From: Eutrophobius brisbanensis
Lineage (GTDB): Bacteria > Pseudomonadota > Gammaproteobacteria > Eutrophobiales > Eutrophobiaceae
NCBI GenBank assembly: GCA_038131795.1
Contig: JAYPQE010000003.1
Coordinates: 992,001-1,056,000, forward strand
Reading direction: 5' to 3'
DNA: 64,000 bases
Part shown: in pieces, positions 36,184-46,300 of the stretch
Layout of the letters: every line of letters starts with the position of its first letter
Position numbering within the stretch: the first letter of the stretch is position 1
The notes under the pieces: generated by a model
What the model saw: the letters and a program-made list of their open reading frames with translations, nothing else
What the model was told of the DNA's origin: nothing
The model's database searches: none
Translations under genes and position numbers: made by a program

Positions 36184-37701
36184 TTAAAAGACGTAGTCCC
36201 TTGCCACCACGCCAGATTCTTCCAGTGGTGTTGCACCGAGATCCATTAACAATTTGAACGTACTGGGACTGGAGCGCCGTGGCCGGGTATCAAAGTAACT
36301 CCCCATCCCCTCTACGATGATATGCCTTGAGATGCTGACAGGGGTCTGGCCAAATTTGTCCATGGCTTCAATATCCGCACCGTTTTTAACCAGGTACTCA
36401 ATAATATTATCGGCATTAATAAAGCAGGAGCCATGTAATGCAGACATGCCATATTCATTCAGGGCATTGATATCAGCGCCCAGTTCAAGGGCGACCTTGA
36501 CCGTTTCAAGCGCCTGGTCCGTTTCTTCTTTGGACAAGGAGATCCAGTTATCAGTTACCCGATCTATTCCCGCCGCAGACATGAGTGGGGTGGTCCCGGC
36601 AATGTAGTTTACCCGCCTGCCGCTACCGCCAAGGTAATAAACTGATTCCTTGCTTGGCCGGTGTATATCACCGCCACGATTGACCAGCAGGCGAAGTGTC
36701 TCTGGATTGCGGTTTTGTGCCGCAATATAAACAGGCGTAACGCCGGCAGGTAGCGTATCGCCCCTGATGCCGGTCTGAATAATGCGCGTGGGCGATTTTA
36801 AAAATGGTAAATCAGGTACGGGATGAAATTCACTGTCAGATTTGGCATTTAAGATCTCGGCATTGGGATCGGCGCCATGGTCCAGCAAGGCCTTCACAGA
36901 GGCCAGCATATCACGGTGAATGGCCGCGTAATGCAACGGGGTATAGCCCCTGAAGTCCCGTTCATGGGGATTGGCACCCTGGGCCAGCAGGTACTGTGTG
37001 AGCTCATCGTGACCAGCGGCCGTGGCCAACAATAACGGAGACATCTCATCCTTTGAGAGGGCATTAACTTCTGCGTCCATGGATACTAATTTTTGGGTAG
37101 ATGCTAGGCTGCCATTTAAACTGGCAAAGTGTAATGGGGTAAATCCACTGCGGGTTTTGTCATGGATACTAGCACCCTTGTCTATTAATGCACTGGCCAC
37201 TTCATTATGGCCCTCGGCAACGGCCCACATCAGGGCCGTCTGATCTGCCTGTGATTCTTTGGCATGAACATTTGCATTGGCATCAAGTAAAGCAGTGACA
37301 ATGTCCAAATTTCCTATATCTGCAGCCGTCATGAGGGGTGTCTCACCACTTTCAATGGGGGTGTTTGGATCTGCACCGGCAGCGAGTAACTGTGCTACTT
37401 TATCTGTATTACCGTTTTTGACAGCTACCCAAAGTGCCGTGGCACCCGTTTCATCCTGAAGGTTAACATTGATACCTTTTTTAATTAACAATTCTATGAC
37501 CAGGTCATTGTCCCGGTGTATGGCCCAGTGTAAGGCGGTCGTACCATCTGCAGATTGATAATTAATATCTATACTGGTTTCCAGTAATCGACTGATATCT
37601 TCATTACGACTTTGTTTTACAGCATTTATTAAATCCTGTGTATCTCCATGCACTACAGAGACTGACATCAATAAGATTACACCCGCAAGGTATTGTTTCA
37701 T
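36184..37701 (-). CDS. Exported ankyrin-repeat protein
   Basis: From ATG 37701, preceded by GGAG, the product (505 aa) has a signal peptide (MKQYLAGVILLMSVSVVHG). About nine to ten ankyrin repeats follow with the TALHWA, GATALWVAV, GETPLMTAA, GFTPLHFASLNG and GYTPLHYAA cores. A longer insert separates repeats at about residues 285-330. Ankyrin domains bind proteins. It is the last gene of a block with DUF1552 and DUF1592 proteins, an association I recall from other bacteria with these families, so it probably works with them in the periplasm or at the surface. Confidence 0.88.
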   Translation of the reverse strand: MKQYLAGVILLMSVSVVHGDTQDLINAVKQSRNEDISRLLETSIDINYQSADGTTALHWAIHRDNDLVIELLIKKGINVNLQDETGATALWVAVKNGNTDKVAQLLAAGADPNTPIESGETPLMTAADIGNLDIVTALLDANANVHAKESQADQTALMWAVAEGHNEVASALIDKGASIHDKTRSGFTPLHFASLNGSLASTQKLVSMDAEVNALSKDEMSPLLLATAAGHDELTQYLLAQGANPHERDFRGYTPLHYAAIHRDMLASVKALLDHGADPNAEILNAKSDSEFHPVPDLPFLKSPTRIIQTGIRGDTLPAGVTPVYIAAQNRNPETLRLLVNRGGDIHRPSKESVYYLGGSGRRVNYIAGTTPLMSAAGIDRVTDNWISLSKEETDQALETVKVALELGADINALNEYGMSALHGSCFINADNIIEYLVKNGADIEAMDKFGQTPVSISRHIIVEGMGSYFDTRPRRSSPSTFKLLMDLGATPLEESGVVARDYVF

Positions 37702-37738
37702 GAGGTTCTCCTGCTGAATTGCATTACATATCCGCCGC

Positions 37739-39085
37739 TTAAGCAACTATCTCCAGTCGACTTGTACCATCACCAAATGAATCACTTGGCATATTTAATA
37801 CATCCAACATGCGCAAATAGAGGTTTGCCAGCGGTGTCTTTTTGGGAAATTGAATATGGCGGTTGCCCGGTATTCGGCTATCTTTACTCACCAGGACAAT
37901 GGGCAGGTCCAGGGGCTCGTGCATATTGGCATCTCCCAGTCCACCGCCGTAGGTCAGCAGGCTGTGATCCAGTAAGCTGCCATCGCCATCAGGGGTCTCT
38001 TCCAGCCGTTGCAGAAAATAGGCAAAGAGACTGGTATGGTAAACATTAATGATCCCTGCCTTTTCTATTTTTTCTTCATCGCCCTGGTGATGAGTAAGCG
38101 GATGATAAGGATCTGGTACGCCAATCTCAGGATAGGCCATGGTACTCATTTCCCTACCCATCATATATGTTCCAACCCGGGTCAGGTCAGTCTGGTAGGC
38201 CAGCACCATCAGGTCAAACATCAACTTGGCATGATCATCAAATCGTTTGGGGATACCGGCAGGTTTATCTAAATCCGGCAAATCACGCATGGACTGTGCC
38301 TCCGCCATCTGGATACGGCGTTCTACGTCACGGGTAGCATCCAGGTATTGTTCCAGTTTTTGTCTATCCTCCGCTCCCAGTTCCTTCATCATACTGTTTG
38401 CAGACGCTCCTACGAAATCCAGCAAACTCTTTCGTTCATTTAAACGGGCAAGGCGATCGGCCTGGCTGGTACTGTCACTGTCACCAAATAACCGTTCAAA
38501 TACAGCACGGGGCTGATTTTGTATGGGCATAGGGGTAGTCTCGTCCCGCCAGCTAATGGTGCTGTTATAAGAACAACTATCTCCGTCACAGGAGCCCACA
38601 ACAGCATCGGACTCCAGTCCCAGTTCCAGAGATGCGAGTTGCGTCTCCCTGCCAAATGACTGCGCGAGGATCTGGTCAACCGATACACCGACCTTACGGT
38701 TTTCCAGACCTTCGGCTGTTCGTACATAAGGATGAACACAGGTGAGATAAGCTGCCGATGCCCTGGGGTGTTCGCCACCGGCTTCACCCTTTACACCCTT
38801 GGCCTTCCAGTTGTCCAGTCCGCTGATGACGGTCATGGAATCTTTGAATGATGCAAGCGGTTTAAGGATCTGAGTCAATTCAAAATCTTTACCCTGGGTC
38901 TCCGGTTTCCATTTTTTCGGGATGGCACCATTGGGGAAATAGACAAAACCGACCCGTGTGGGTGTCATTCCGGGTTTGGCCTCCGCCAATGCCGGCACCA
39001 TGGCATCTAACATGGGCAATGCCATTGACGCCCCCATTCCTCTCAATACCGCCCGCCTTGAGATATGTTTCTTAAATATCATCAT
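37739..39085 (-). CDS. DUF1552 family protein with a Tat signal
   Basis: The product (448 aa) opens with HISRRAVLRGMGASMALPML, a twin-arginine leader. The remainder shows the DUF1552 pattern, including RVGFVYFPNGAIPKKW, GGEHPRASAAYLT, SVDQILAQ, SISWRDE-like NSTISWRDETTP, and HHQGDEEKI. DUF1552 proteins have a sulfatase-like (DUF1501-related) flavour but no proven activity, and they nearly always pair with a DUF1592 cytochrome-like protein. Here the pair overlaps by 14 bp (39072-39085), so the two are translationally coupled. Confidence 0.9.
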   Translation of the reverse strand: MMIFKKHISRRAVLRGMGASMALPMLDAMVPALAEAKPGMTPTRVGFVYFPNGAIPKKWKPETQGKDFELTQILKPLASFKDSMTVISGLDNWKAKGVKGEAGGEHPRASAAYLTCVHPYVRTAEGLENRKVGVSVDQILAQSFGRETQLASLELGLESDAVVGSCDGDSCSYNSTISWRDETTPMPIQNQPRAVFERLFGDSDSTSQADRLARLNERKSLLDFVGASANSMMKELGAEDRQKLEQYLDATRDVERRIQMAEAQSMRDLPDLDKPAGIPKRFDDHAKLMFDLMVLAYQTDLTRVGTYMMGREMSTMAYPEIGVPDPYHPLTHHQGDEEKIEKAGIINVYHTSLFAYFLQRLEETPDGDGSLLDHSLLTYGGGLGDANMHEPLDLPIVLVSKDSRIPGNRHIQFPKKTPLANLYLRMLDVLNMPSDSFGDGTSRLEIVA

Positions 39086-41402
39086 GTTCCGATGACCTCC
39101 TCATTTGAAAGGGTTGACTCTGTACAACCTGCATAACCACGGATAACAAGCGAAAATCCTGTTTTGCCGATTCTCTAATAATCTTTCTGACTGCACGCAT
39201 ATCATAATATTCCAGCCCCCTGCCCAGGGCATAGGTCAACATACGCTCGACAAATGTCCCAATAAACTGCTCACGACCTTCCCACAAGGCCTCACGTAAT
39301 TCCGCCGCACCATTAAATTCCTTGCCATTGGGCAAGACCCCGGAGGCATCAATGGGCGATTTATCACTATTGGCCTTGCGAAATGCACCAACACCATCAA
39401 AATTTTCCAGTGCCAGGCCAAGGGGATCCATCAGTGAATGACAACTGGCACAGACCGGATTGGTACGGTGTTGCTCCATACGTTCCCGCATGGACATCTT
39501 CATGGAAACCGGATCTTCTTTTAATGAAGGTATATCAGGCGGAGGTGGCGGGGGCGGTGTCCCCAGGATATTACTCAACACCCATTTGCCCCTCAGTGTG
39601 GGGGAAGTCCTGGTGGCATAGGAGGTTACTGTTAATACCGCCCCTTTACCTAACAGTCCCCAACGGGTCTCATCAGGCAGGTCTACTTTTCTAAAGTGGG
39701 CGCCATGAACACCTTCAATACCATAATGGCTGGCGAGTTGTTCATTGAGAAAACTGTAATCGGAACTCAAAAAGTCCAGTATGCTCCTGTCCTCTTCAAT
39801 CACATGGCTAAATAATAACTCGATTTCCTTTTTAAATGCCGTTTTTAAATTCTCGTTAAAGTCAGGAAAAAAAGCAGGATCAGGTGGCGATAGCAGATCC
39901 AGGTTTCTGACGTGTAACCATTGAGAGGCAAAATTTTGTGTTAGCGCTTTGGATTTTGGGTCTTCAAGCATACGCTGAATTTGTGCTTTGAGAACATCCT
40001 GGTCACGCAGTTGCCCATCGATGGCAATGTCCATCAATTCCTTGTCAGGGATACTGCTCCAGAGAAAGAATGACAACCGTGAGGCAAATTCAAGATCATT
40101 GATTGTGTAGGTAATCCCCGGCTCGGCACCTTCAGGGTCCTTTTCTACACGGAACAGAAAATCGGGACTGATTAATATTCCCTGAATAGCCAGGGTAATG
40201 GCAGATTCAAAATCACCCTGCTCCCTGCCCGCCTCATAAAGTGCTTCCAGGCGTTGTACATCGCTCTCGGTCAATGGGCGACGGTAAGCCAGGGTAGCCA
40301 GATCAGAAATGATCTGCCTCGCGCATCCTGACTCTTCTCTTGCCCTTTCAGACTGGCAGCTAAAGATTTTCTGCCTGCTAGGGGTATTTCCTACACCACT
40401 TATATTATGTGGACCATCCACCTCGACCAGTTCAACCGTTGCTCCCCCATATTCACCATCGCGCCGGTATTTCCTGATCAGTTCTGCCTTGGTGGTATCT
40501 TTTAAAAAACTGACACCGATGTGACGCATCCCCGCCTTGACCCTGGCCCTGGCTTCAAGGATCACGTCATCATCGGCATCCCCCCCCACTTTAAATCGCT
40601 CCACCAGCGCATTGTCCAACCGGACCTCCAGTTGTTGCGGTTTGGCAAAGCCATCAATCTTTCCTGCATAAATCCCAACCGGGATGCTGTTTAATCGCAC
40701 ACGAACAATATATTCACCGTCCACTGGAAAATAATGCTCAAATGCATTCCCACCCCGTGAGGCAAATGGCAGACTGTCATTCACCCGCTCTTCCTGATCC
40801 AGATCATCTGCCAGTAAATAGGTCTTTACCTGGGCAGGTTGATTCAGATCACCCACCGCCAGCCGACTGATAATCTTCGCCGCACTGATATAACGCTCCA
40901 TTAACAAAGGTGAGAGGGTCAGGACATCGGCAATATTGTCGAAGCCATGGCCTGATGCCGGATCATTTGGTAATAATTCTTCCACATTGATTTCAAGGTC
41001 CAGGATATCCCGGACGGCATTGGCATACTCGGCGCGGTTAAGCCGGTGTGGTACAGAACGCCCCGGGTTAGGATTGGCCGTTGCATAACGATCCAGGCCT
41101 GATTCCAGGCGACTGATTATGTACTGATATTCATCCTCTTCTGGCCTGGGCATGCCAATAGGCGGCATGGACCTTGCCTTCAATCGCCTCACCACTTTTT
41201 CCCAACTGGCCGGATTGTCAGCAATGTCCGAGGTAATGGCCTGATCTAATAATAAATTGGCGGTCTTGAGGTTTTCGTTATGGCAGGTAACACAATAGGT
41301 CTGGACCAGCTTGCCTATTTGCTCATCAAGCTGCGCCCATACTGTAATTGGCAAACAGGCCAGCAGGCCAATCATTATTTGAAATCGAATTAATCTGCGC
41401 AT
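39072..41402 (-). CDS. DUF1587/1592/1588/1585 multidomain cytochrome-like protein
   Basis: A 776-aa exported protein with a signal peptide (LIRFQIMIGLLACLPITVWAQ). Near the N-terminus YCVTCHNE is a CxxCH haem c site, followed by LLLDQAITSDI..PASWEKVVRRL and MPP of the planctomycete-type cytochrome region. RLNRAEYANAVRDIL is the DUF1587 core, then DUF1595/DUF1592, DUF1588 with NPVCASCHSLMDPLGLALENFD carrying a second CxxCH, and DUF1585 at the end (TYALGRGLEYYDMRAVRKI). The proteins are thought to act in periplasmic oxidation, unproven. Its partner is the DUF1552 gene downstream. Confidence 0.9.
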   Translation of the reverse strand: MRRLIRFQIMIGLLACLPITVWAQLDEQIGKLVQTYCVTCHNENLKTANLLLDQAITSDIADNPASWEKVVRRLKARSMPPIGMPRPEEDEYQYIISRLESGLDRYATANPNPGRSVPHRLNRAEYANAVRDILDLEINVEELLPNDPASGHGFDNIADVLTLSPLLMERYISAAKIISRLAVGDLNQPAQVKTYLLADDLDQEERVNDSLPFASRGGNAFEHYFPVDGEYIVRVRLNSIPVGIYAGKIDGFAKPQQLEVRLDNALVERFKVGGDADDDVILEARARVKAGMRHIGVSFLKDTTKAELIRKYRRDGEYGGATVELVEVDGPHNISGVGNTPSRQKIFSCQSERAREESGCARQIISDLATLAYRRPLTESDVQRLEALYEAGREQGDFESAITLAIQGILISPDFLFRVEKDPEGAEPGITYTINDLEFASRLSFFLWSSIPDKELMDIAIDGQLRDQDVLKAQIQRMLEDPKSKALTQNFASQWLHVRNLDLLSPPDPAFFPDFNENLKTAFKKEIELLFSHVIEEDRSILDFLSSDYSFLNEQLASHYGIEGVHGAHFRKVDLPDETRWGLLGKGAVLTVTSYATRTSPTLRGKWVLSNILGTPPPPPPPDIPSLKEDPVSMKMSMRERMEQHRTNPVCASCHSLMDPLGLALENFDGVGAFRKANSDKSPIDASGVLPNGKEFNGAAELREALWEGREQFIGTFVERMLTYALGRGLEYYDMRAVRKIIRESAKQDFRLLSVVMQVVQSQPFQMRRSSEHDDI

Positions 41403-41480
41403 TGCAAAATTATGTACATTTTGGCTGCAATTATCCAGTCATGATCGCCAGGTTAATAAAATAACCATTTCTCACTTAAT

Positions 41481-42455
41481 TTATCGACTATAATAGGCCA
41501 TACCGTCCGGCCCCCGGCCCAATTTAACTTCATCAATTACCTTAAAACCAAGCAGATCAATGACGGAAATACTCCCTGATCTGGAATTGCCTATATATGC
41601 CCGCCGGCTAGCAGGTCCTATTTCTATCCCCACCGGGAACTCTCCGACATCAACCCTGGCCAATAGTCGTCTGGATTTAACGTCAATAATAGACACCTGC
41701 GCTGCCTCTGCGCTGCTAATGACAGCCACCTCTCCATTGGGAGCAATCTCAACGCGTATGGGGAAACCGGCAACCTCAAATGTCTCTATTACTTCTAATG
41801 AGACCGTATCAATAATTGCTACGGTATCCTCTGATCTATTAGTGACCCACAACTCTCTGCCATCGGGTGTCAGGGCGATCCCTTCGGTCCCATTACCTGT
41901 GGCAATATGCCTGAGCACACCATTCGTTTTTAGATCGATAACGGAGACATTACCGCTGCCAAGATTGGAAGTATATAAACGTTTGCCATCTTTCGAGGCC
42001 ACCAGCATATGGGTAAATCGCTGGCCTGTCTCTATGGTTTGCAAAGGTTCGCCATTTCTCGGGTCCATTTGTAACACTGCAAGATTCGCCTCTATGGTCA
42101 GGTATAACCACTTGCCATCATGACTGGGGATAATGCCGTGGGGCCGGTCCACACGCCTCAGGCTGGAGCGGTATATTTCTTGGTGGGTGGCAATATCAAT
42201 AATGGAGACAGAAGGGTCACCTTCGTAGTTCGTGACGTAGGCCTTATTGAGTTCAGGGACAACCGTTATTTCATGTGGCCCACGTCCCACTACCACCTCT
42301 GCATCCACCTTTAAGGTATTGGTATTTACAAAATAGACCTTATCTTCTACCTTGTCTGCAACGAGTAGATAATCGTTTGTCTTTAAATTTTCCTGGGCAT
42401 GAAGCGCACTAATACCCAGAATAAAAAGACTGGTGATTAAAACTATTCGCAGAAT
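41481..42455 (-). CDS. Exported YVTN-family beta-propeller protein, probable ATT start
   Basis: The coding frame shows six to seven YVTN propeller repeats (KAYVTNYEGD, KRLYTSNLGSGNVSVIDL, ELWVTNRSEDTVAIIDT, RAYIGNSRSGSISVIDL). The only ATG/GTG start (GTG 42308) would remove the export signal. The frame is open further upstream, where LRIVLITSLFILGISALHA, a perfect signal peptide, begins right after ATT at 42455-42453. That ATT overlaps the upstream stop as TAATT, exactly where TAATG coupling would be expected, with AGGGG eight bases upstream. CTG 42452 is the alternative. Real ATT initiation or a mutated ATG cannot be told apart from sequence. Confidence 0.82.
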   Translation of the reverse strand: MLRIVLITSLFILGISALHAQENLKTNDYLLVADKVEDKVYFVNTNTLKVDAEVVVGRGPHEITVVPELNKAYVTNYEGDPSVSIIDIATHQEIYRSSLRRVDRPHGIIPSHDGKWLYLTIEANLAVLQMDPRNGEPLQTIETGQRFTHMLVASKDGKRLYTSNLGSGNVSVIDLKTNGVLRHIATGNGTEGIALTPDGRELWVTNRSEDTVAIIDTVSLEVIETFEVAGFPIRVEIAPNGEVAVISSAEAAQVSIIDVKSRRLLARVDVGEFPVGIEIGPASRRAYIGNSRSGSISVIDLLGFKVIDEVKLGRGPDGMAYYSR

Positions 42456-43798
42456 TATTGCGCCCCTTCATTTTCATAATCCGTTTCACCGGATTCCAGT
42501 CTTGTTCGCCCGTCGGCACCGCCTTCCAGGCCAAACAGATCGGGGTGATAGTGTGGATTGAAATTAATTTCTTCTACAGGTTCCAGTCGGACAATAGGTG
42601 TCAGGCGTCCTCGTGTTGGATGATCATCAAATAACACATAAATATAACCATCCGGCCCCTGACGAACATCACGTATACGACCATATCCTTGCAACAGGGG
42701 CGGCTCTTCCGCATCAGGAATCTCATAAACCCCTTCCGGTGTCTTACCCGGTGTCAACCGGTGTAGTTCGTGACCACGCAGGCTACCCACAAAAATACTG
42801 CCCTGCCAGGCGGGAAACTTGTCACCGTTATAGATCATCAGACCAGAAGGGGCGATGGAGGGGGCGAAATAATCCACCGGTTCTTCCATCCCCTCTTTCA
42901 TACGCGTTGCATGGATCTTTCCACCACCGGTATTGATACCATAACCTATCACCGGCCAGCCATAGTTCCGTCCCGGGAGAATATGATTGACCTCATCGCC
43001 CCCCTGTGGCCCGTGTTCAATAGCCCATAATTCACCATTTTCAGGATTGAATGTCAGCCCCTGAACATTACGATGACCATAACTCCATATTTCGGGTCTG
43101 GCCCCGGGGGTATTAACAAAAGGATTATCATCCGGAACACGACCATCTTCATGCAAACGTACGATAGTCCCAGCATGGTTACTGAGATCCTGTGCCGGAT
43201 TTTCCTCACGGGGGACGGCAGCAGGATTCACCAGGCTCATGTCTCCGGTAGAGATATAGACATATCCTTTACCATCAAAGGCGATCCTGGAACCAAAATG
43301 GCCGGAACGTTCACTCCAGATATTGGCAACAAAAATATCCTCAACATCCACCAGACGGCGTCCGGTAAATCTCCCTCGCGCTGCGGCCATAGTCCCTGAC
43401 TCACCGTCTTCACTGCGCTTGGTGTAGGTAAAATAGACCAACTGGTTATTTTCATAATCCGGGTGCAATACCACATCTAAAAACCCGGCCCTGCCCACAT
43501 ACCACACCGGGGGGACACCGCCGATGGGCTCAGGATCCAAAACGCCGTTTCTCACGATACGTAATGCCCCGGCACGCTCCGAGACAAACATATCACCATT
43601 CGGCAGGAAAGCGATTGACCAGGGATGTTTTAATCCATCCACTACCCTTACCAGTTTGAAGATATAACGTTCTGACTGCATCACCGATTCAAAGCGTGAA
43701 TCCTCGGGTATGTCCTGGGCCTGGATTACCATCGTTATGAGACAAAACAACCCGGCCACAGTGATGACCATGAGTTTTTGAATACTATCCCCGTTCAT
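42455..43798 (-). CDS. PQQ-dependent glucose/sorbosone dehydrogenase-like protein
   Basis: The 447-aa product has a signal peptide (LMVITVAGLFCLITMVIQAQ). It carries the GSDH propeller pattern: LKHPWSIAFLPNGDMFVSER, GRAGFLDVVLHP, FGSRIAFDGKGYVYISTGD, SNHAGTIVRLHEDG, YGHRNVQGLTFNP, WAIEHGPQGGDEVN and GRNYGWP. These match the soluble aldose sugar dehydrogenase family that uses PQQ in the periplasm. No PQQ synthesis genes are in view. It overlaps the next gene through the TAATT junction, so it sits in one operon with the YVTN protein. Confidence 0.9.
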   Translation of the reverse strand: MNGDSIQKLMVITVAGLFCLITMVIQAQDIPEDSRFESVMQSERYIFKLVRVVDGLKHPWSIAFLPNGDMFVSERAGALRIVRNGVLDPEPIGGVPPVWYVGRAGFLDVVLHPDYENNQLVYFTYTKRSEDGESGTMAAARGRFTGRRLVDVEDIFVANIWSERSGHFGSRIAFDGKGYVYISTGDMSLVNPAAVPREENPAQDLSNHAGTIVRLHEDGRVPDDNPFVNTPGARPEIWSYGHRNVQGLTFNPENGELWAIEHGPQGGDEVNHILPGRNYGWPVIGYGINTGGGKIHATRMKEGMEEPVDYFAPSIAPSGLMIYNGDKFPAWQGSIFVGSLRGHELHRLTPGKTPEGVYEIPDAEEPPLLQGYGRIRDVRQGPDGYIYVLFDDHPTRGRLTPIVRLEPVEEINFNPHYHPDLFGLEGGADGRTRLESGETDYENEGAQ

Positions 43799-43814
43799 TT
43801 TTTTTCACCAAAAT

Positions 43815-45992
43815 TTAGCGTGTACTGATAACTGGAGACCAATCAGCATCCTGATAAATAATTTCATCGCCCACTACCGTGAGGATGACCTTATTATCTA
43901 CAATGCGGTCTCTTGGCACATCAAAGAAGTTTTCGTCCATCACCACGAAATCTGCCATCTTGCCAGGTTCCAGTGAACCCACAATGGATTCTGCCAACAG
44001 CCATTCTGCGGCGCGGCTGGTAAACAGACGCAACGCCGTGGCCCGGCTGACAGCCTCTTCGGGCATCACGATCCCACCGGAACCAGGGAGTTGTTCATCG
44101 GTTGCAATCTTACGATTTATGAACAGATCAAAATCATGAAAATAATCTGAAGGTGTCGGCACCGGATGGTCGGCCTCACCCACCACCTTCACACCGGCCT
44201 CCAGCAAGGTCTTGGTGGGGGCCAGGAACTGCAGGCCCTCAGGACCGTAGCGCTTTACCTGATTGACCGAAACCCTGATATCTTCAGGCTTTAATGGTAC
44301 ATACAGGTTGTAGTCCACCATCAATTCCATCACATCAGGGACCTTACCCACCGAACCGCCGTGGGCAAAACCGATGCGCAGGGCACGGATATCGTCCATG
44401 GACAAGCGTGCTGCTACTCTGGCCTGCTCTATCCATTTTACGTGTTTGCGGAAGGCATCACTGCCAAAGGAATGCACACTGAATACCCGCCAGCCGGCCT
44501 CTACTGCCGGAATCAAAGTGTCCTGCAGTCGATAGGCCTGCTCGTCCCAGCAGAATTCACGTGACTTTAGTTGTGCCGGCCCAGGCAGGTCATCTCCAAA
44601 ACACCCTACCTCGCGGTTATCACCGGCGCCTCCATCAGTAATACCCATAGGCCAGAACCAGGGGTTTACCTCCGGTGTGCCATGATGGGCACCGAGGTTT
44701 CTAACTAATAAATTTTGTGTTGGATATAACACCGGGCTACGTAACATTTCATAACCGTATCCAAACCTGACTGGCAGTCGCTTTTCTTTTCTTAACAGGT
44801 CATAAAATGCCGTTAAGGTCCTGCCGTCTTCAATACTGGAGGCAATCATGGTGGTGCCACCAATGGCATAGGTCTGCATGGCCTTCTTGATTAAGCCGTT
44901 AAATAGTTCGCGAGGCTCCCTGGGTGGAAATACGGTCTTCTCCCAGGCACCGGAGTCCTGAAAGATGCCGCCAACAAATCCCCGTTCACCGGAACGTTCT
45001 GCCAGTGACATCACATCATTGGCTGCCTGAATAAAACCCGGCCACACATCCAGGGTGGCTTCAAGGGCCAGCTTGTTTAACAGGATCATGCGGTGGCTAC
45101 AATGCTGCAGGTGGTGTGGATAGCGTTCCACCCAGGCACAGCCTTCAGCCAGATGAAACTGGTAATCTTCCTCGGCCTCGTGATGGGCATTCTCACTGAA
45201 GAGTTCCAGGAATGGATTTTCACCACGGGCAAGCTGTTCACCCAGAGGCGTGTTACGTGCGGCATTGCCTGGAATGGAAATGGCCTGTACCTGACTCTTG
45301 CCTTCGGGGTCTATAGTTACCCTCACGGCCACACCCGGCTGTTGCACGGCACTGGGACCGGCACCAATCCCAAGTGTTGCAGGATTGTCTGGAATTACCC
45401 GAGAAAAGTCGTCCATGGTAATAAAGTTATCGTAAATGCCCTTGGTCAGAGCCCCGATGTCCGGGTAATCGGTTTCTTCATTAGGTACCAGAAGGATATG
45501 CACCCATTCACCATTTGTCGGTTTGGTATTGGTGACCACATCACTGATGGCGGCCAGGGTCGCTTCGGCAGTGGGCTGAAGCATTACAGCCGTATGGATA
45601 CCTGGGGCCCACTGGTAGACCGCACGTTCATCATCATCGCCAGAACGGGCAATGGTACTTTCCGGGTGTACATGGGTATCAATAAAACCAGGCACCACGG
45701 TCTTGCCCTGTACGTCCATGATCCGGGTACCGGGTCCGGCCAGCGCCAGCATCTCATCATTACTCCCCAGGGCAAAGACCTTGCCGTCGCGAATGGCCAT
45801 GGCCTCGGTAATGGTGCCGGGATTGGATGAGAGGATCTCATGGTTGTCCATGGAAACGATATTGCCATTGACTACCACAGTATTCGCATATTCAACCAGC
45901 CTTGCCGGCGCATTGATCATCGCCTCCTGTGAAGTTACTGCAACTGAATAAACGAAAATAAGAATGGTTAAAATGGATTTAAATACGTACAT
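43815..45992 (-). CDS. Exported amidohydrolase (YtcJ-like, amidohydrolase family 3)
   Basis: Starting at ATG 45992, after a GGGGGAG site, the protein (about 725 aa) has a signal peptide (MYVFKSILTILIFVYSVAV). Metal-site motifs include VPGFIDTHVHPE (HxH) and a later IGFAHGG and GEADHPVPTP. The C-terminal GKMADFVVMDENFFDVP is the usual amidohydrolase tail. Family 3 members hydrolyse N-acyl or formamide groups on various substrates. The gene is 16 bp upstream of the PQQ-dehydrogenase-like gene and is likely the first gene of this run. The natural substrate is not deducible. Confidence 0.88.
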   Translation of the reverse strand: MYVFKSILTILIFVYSVAVTSQEAMINAPARLVEYANTVVVNGNIVSMDNHEILSSNPGTITEAMAIRDGKVFALGSNDEMLALAGPGTRIMDVQGKTVVPGFIDTHVHPESTIARSGDDDERAVYQWAPGIHTAVMLQPTAEATLAAISDVVTNTKPTNGEWVHILLVPNEETDYPDIGALTKGIYDNFITMDDFSRVIPDNPATLGIGAGPSAVQQPGVAVRVTIDPEGKSQVQAISIPGNAARNTPLGEQLARGENPFLELFSENAHHEAEEDYQFHLAEGCAWVERYPHHLQHCSHRMILLNKLALEATLDVWPGFIQAANDVMSLAERSGERGFVGGIFQDSGAWEKTVFPPREPRELFNGLIKKAMQTYAIGGTTMIASSIEDGRTLTAFYDLLRKEKRLPVRFGYGYEMLRSPVLYPTQNLLVRNLGAHHGTPEVNPWFWPMGITDGGAGDNREVGCFGDDLPGPAQLKSREFCWDEQAYRLQDTLIPAVEAGWRVFSVHSFGSDAFRKHVKWIEQARVAARLSMDDIRALRIGFAHGGSVGKVPDVMELMVDYNLYVPLKPEDIRVSVNQVKRYGPEGLQFLAPTKTLLEAGVKVVGEADHPVPTPSDYFHDFDLFINRKIATDEQLPGSGGIVMPEEAVSRATALRLFTSRAAEWLLAESIVGSLEPGKMADFVVMDENFFDVPRDRIVDNKVILTVVGDEIIYQDADWSPVISTR

Positions 45993-46300
45993 AACTCCCC
46001 CTGAGTTTACCGTTGTTAAGGTCAATAATACCGAGATTCACTGGTGAGTTCACGGCTAATTCACAACAAGGGAATATCGGCTGAATATTCGTAATTTATC
46101 AATAGAATTGAACACAGGGAGTACATTTATCTGCACAATTTATATTAGCTAATTTGAACCCCATTCTTCGTCAGGTGATTGCCCTTGTAACCAATGTGAA
46201 GGTATTCATATATGAGCGCTATTAGTGGTTAATGATAGCCTGAAGGTTATATTAATATTGTTACAGATTAAAAAAATATGGATAACCAAGGGGTCTAACC

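Noticed and set aside
45093..45830. A 245-codon open frame on the plus strand inside the amidohydrolase gene
   Set aside because: It is antisense to a gene with clear catalytic motifs and shows no domain or signal of its own; its length is explained by the codon bias of the real gene.
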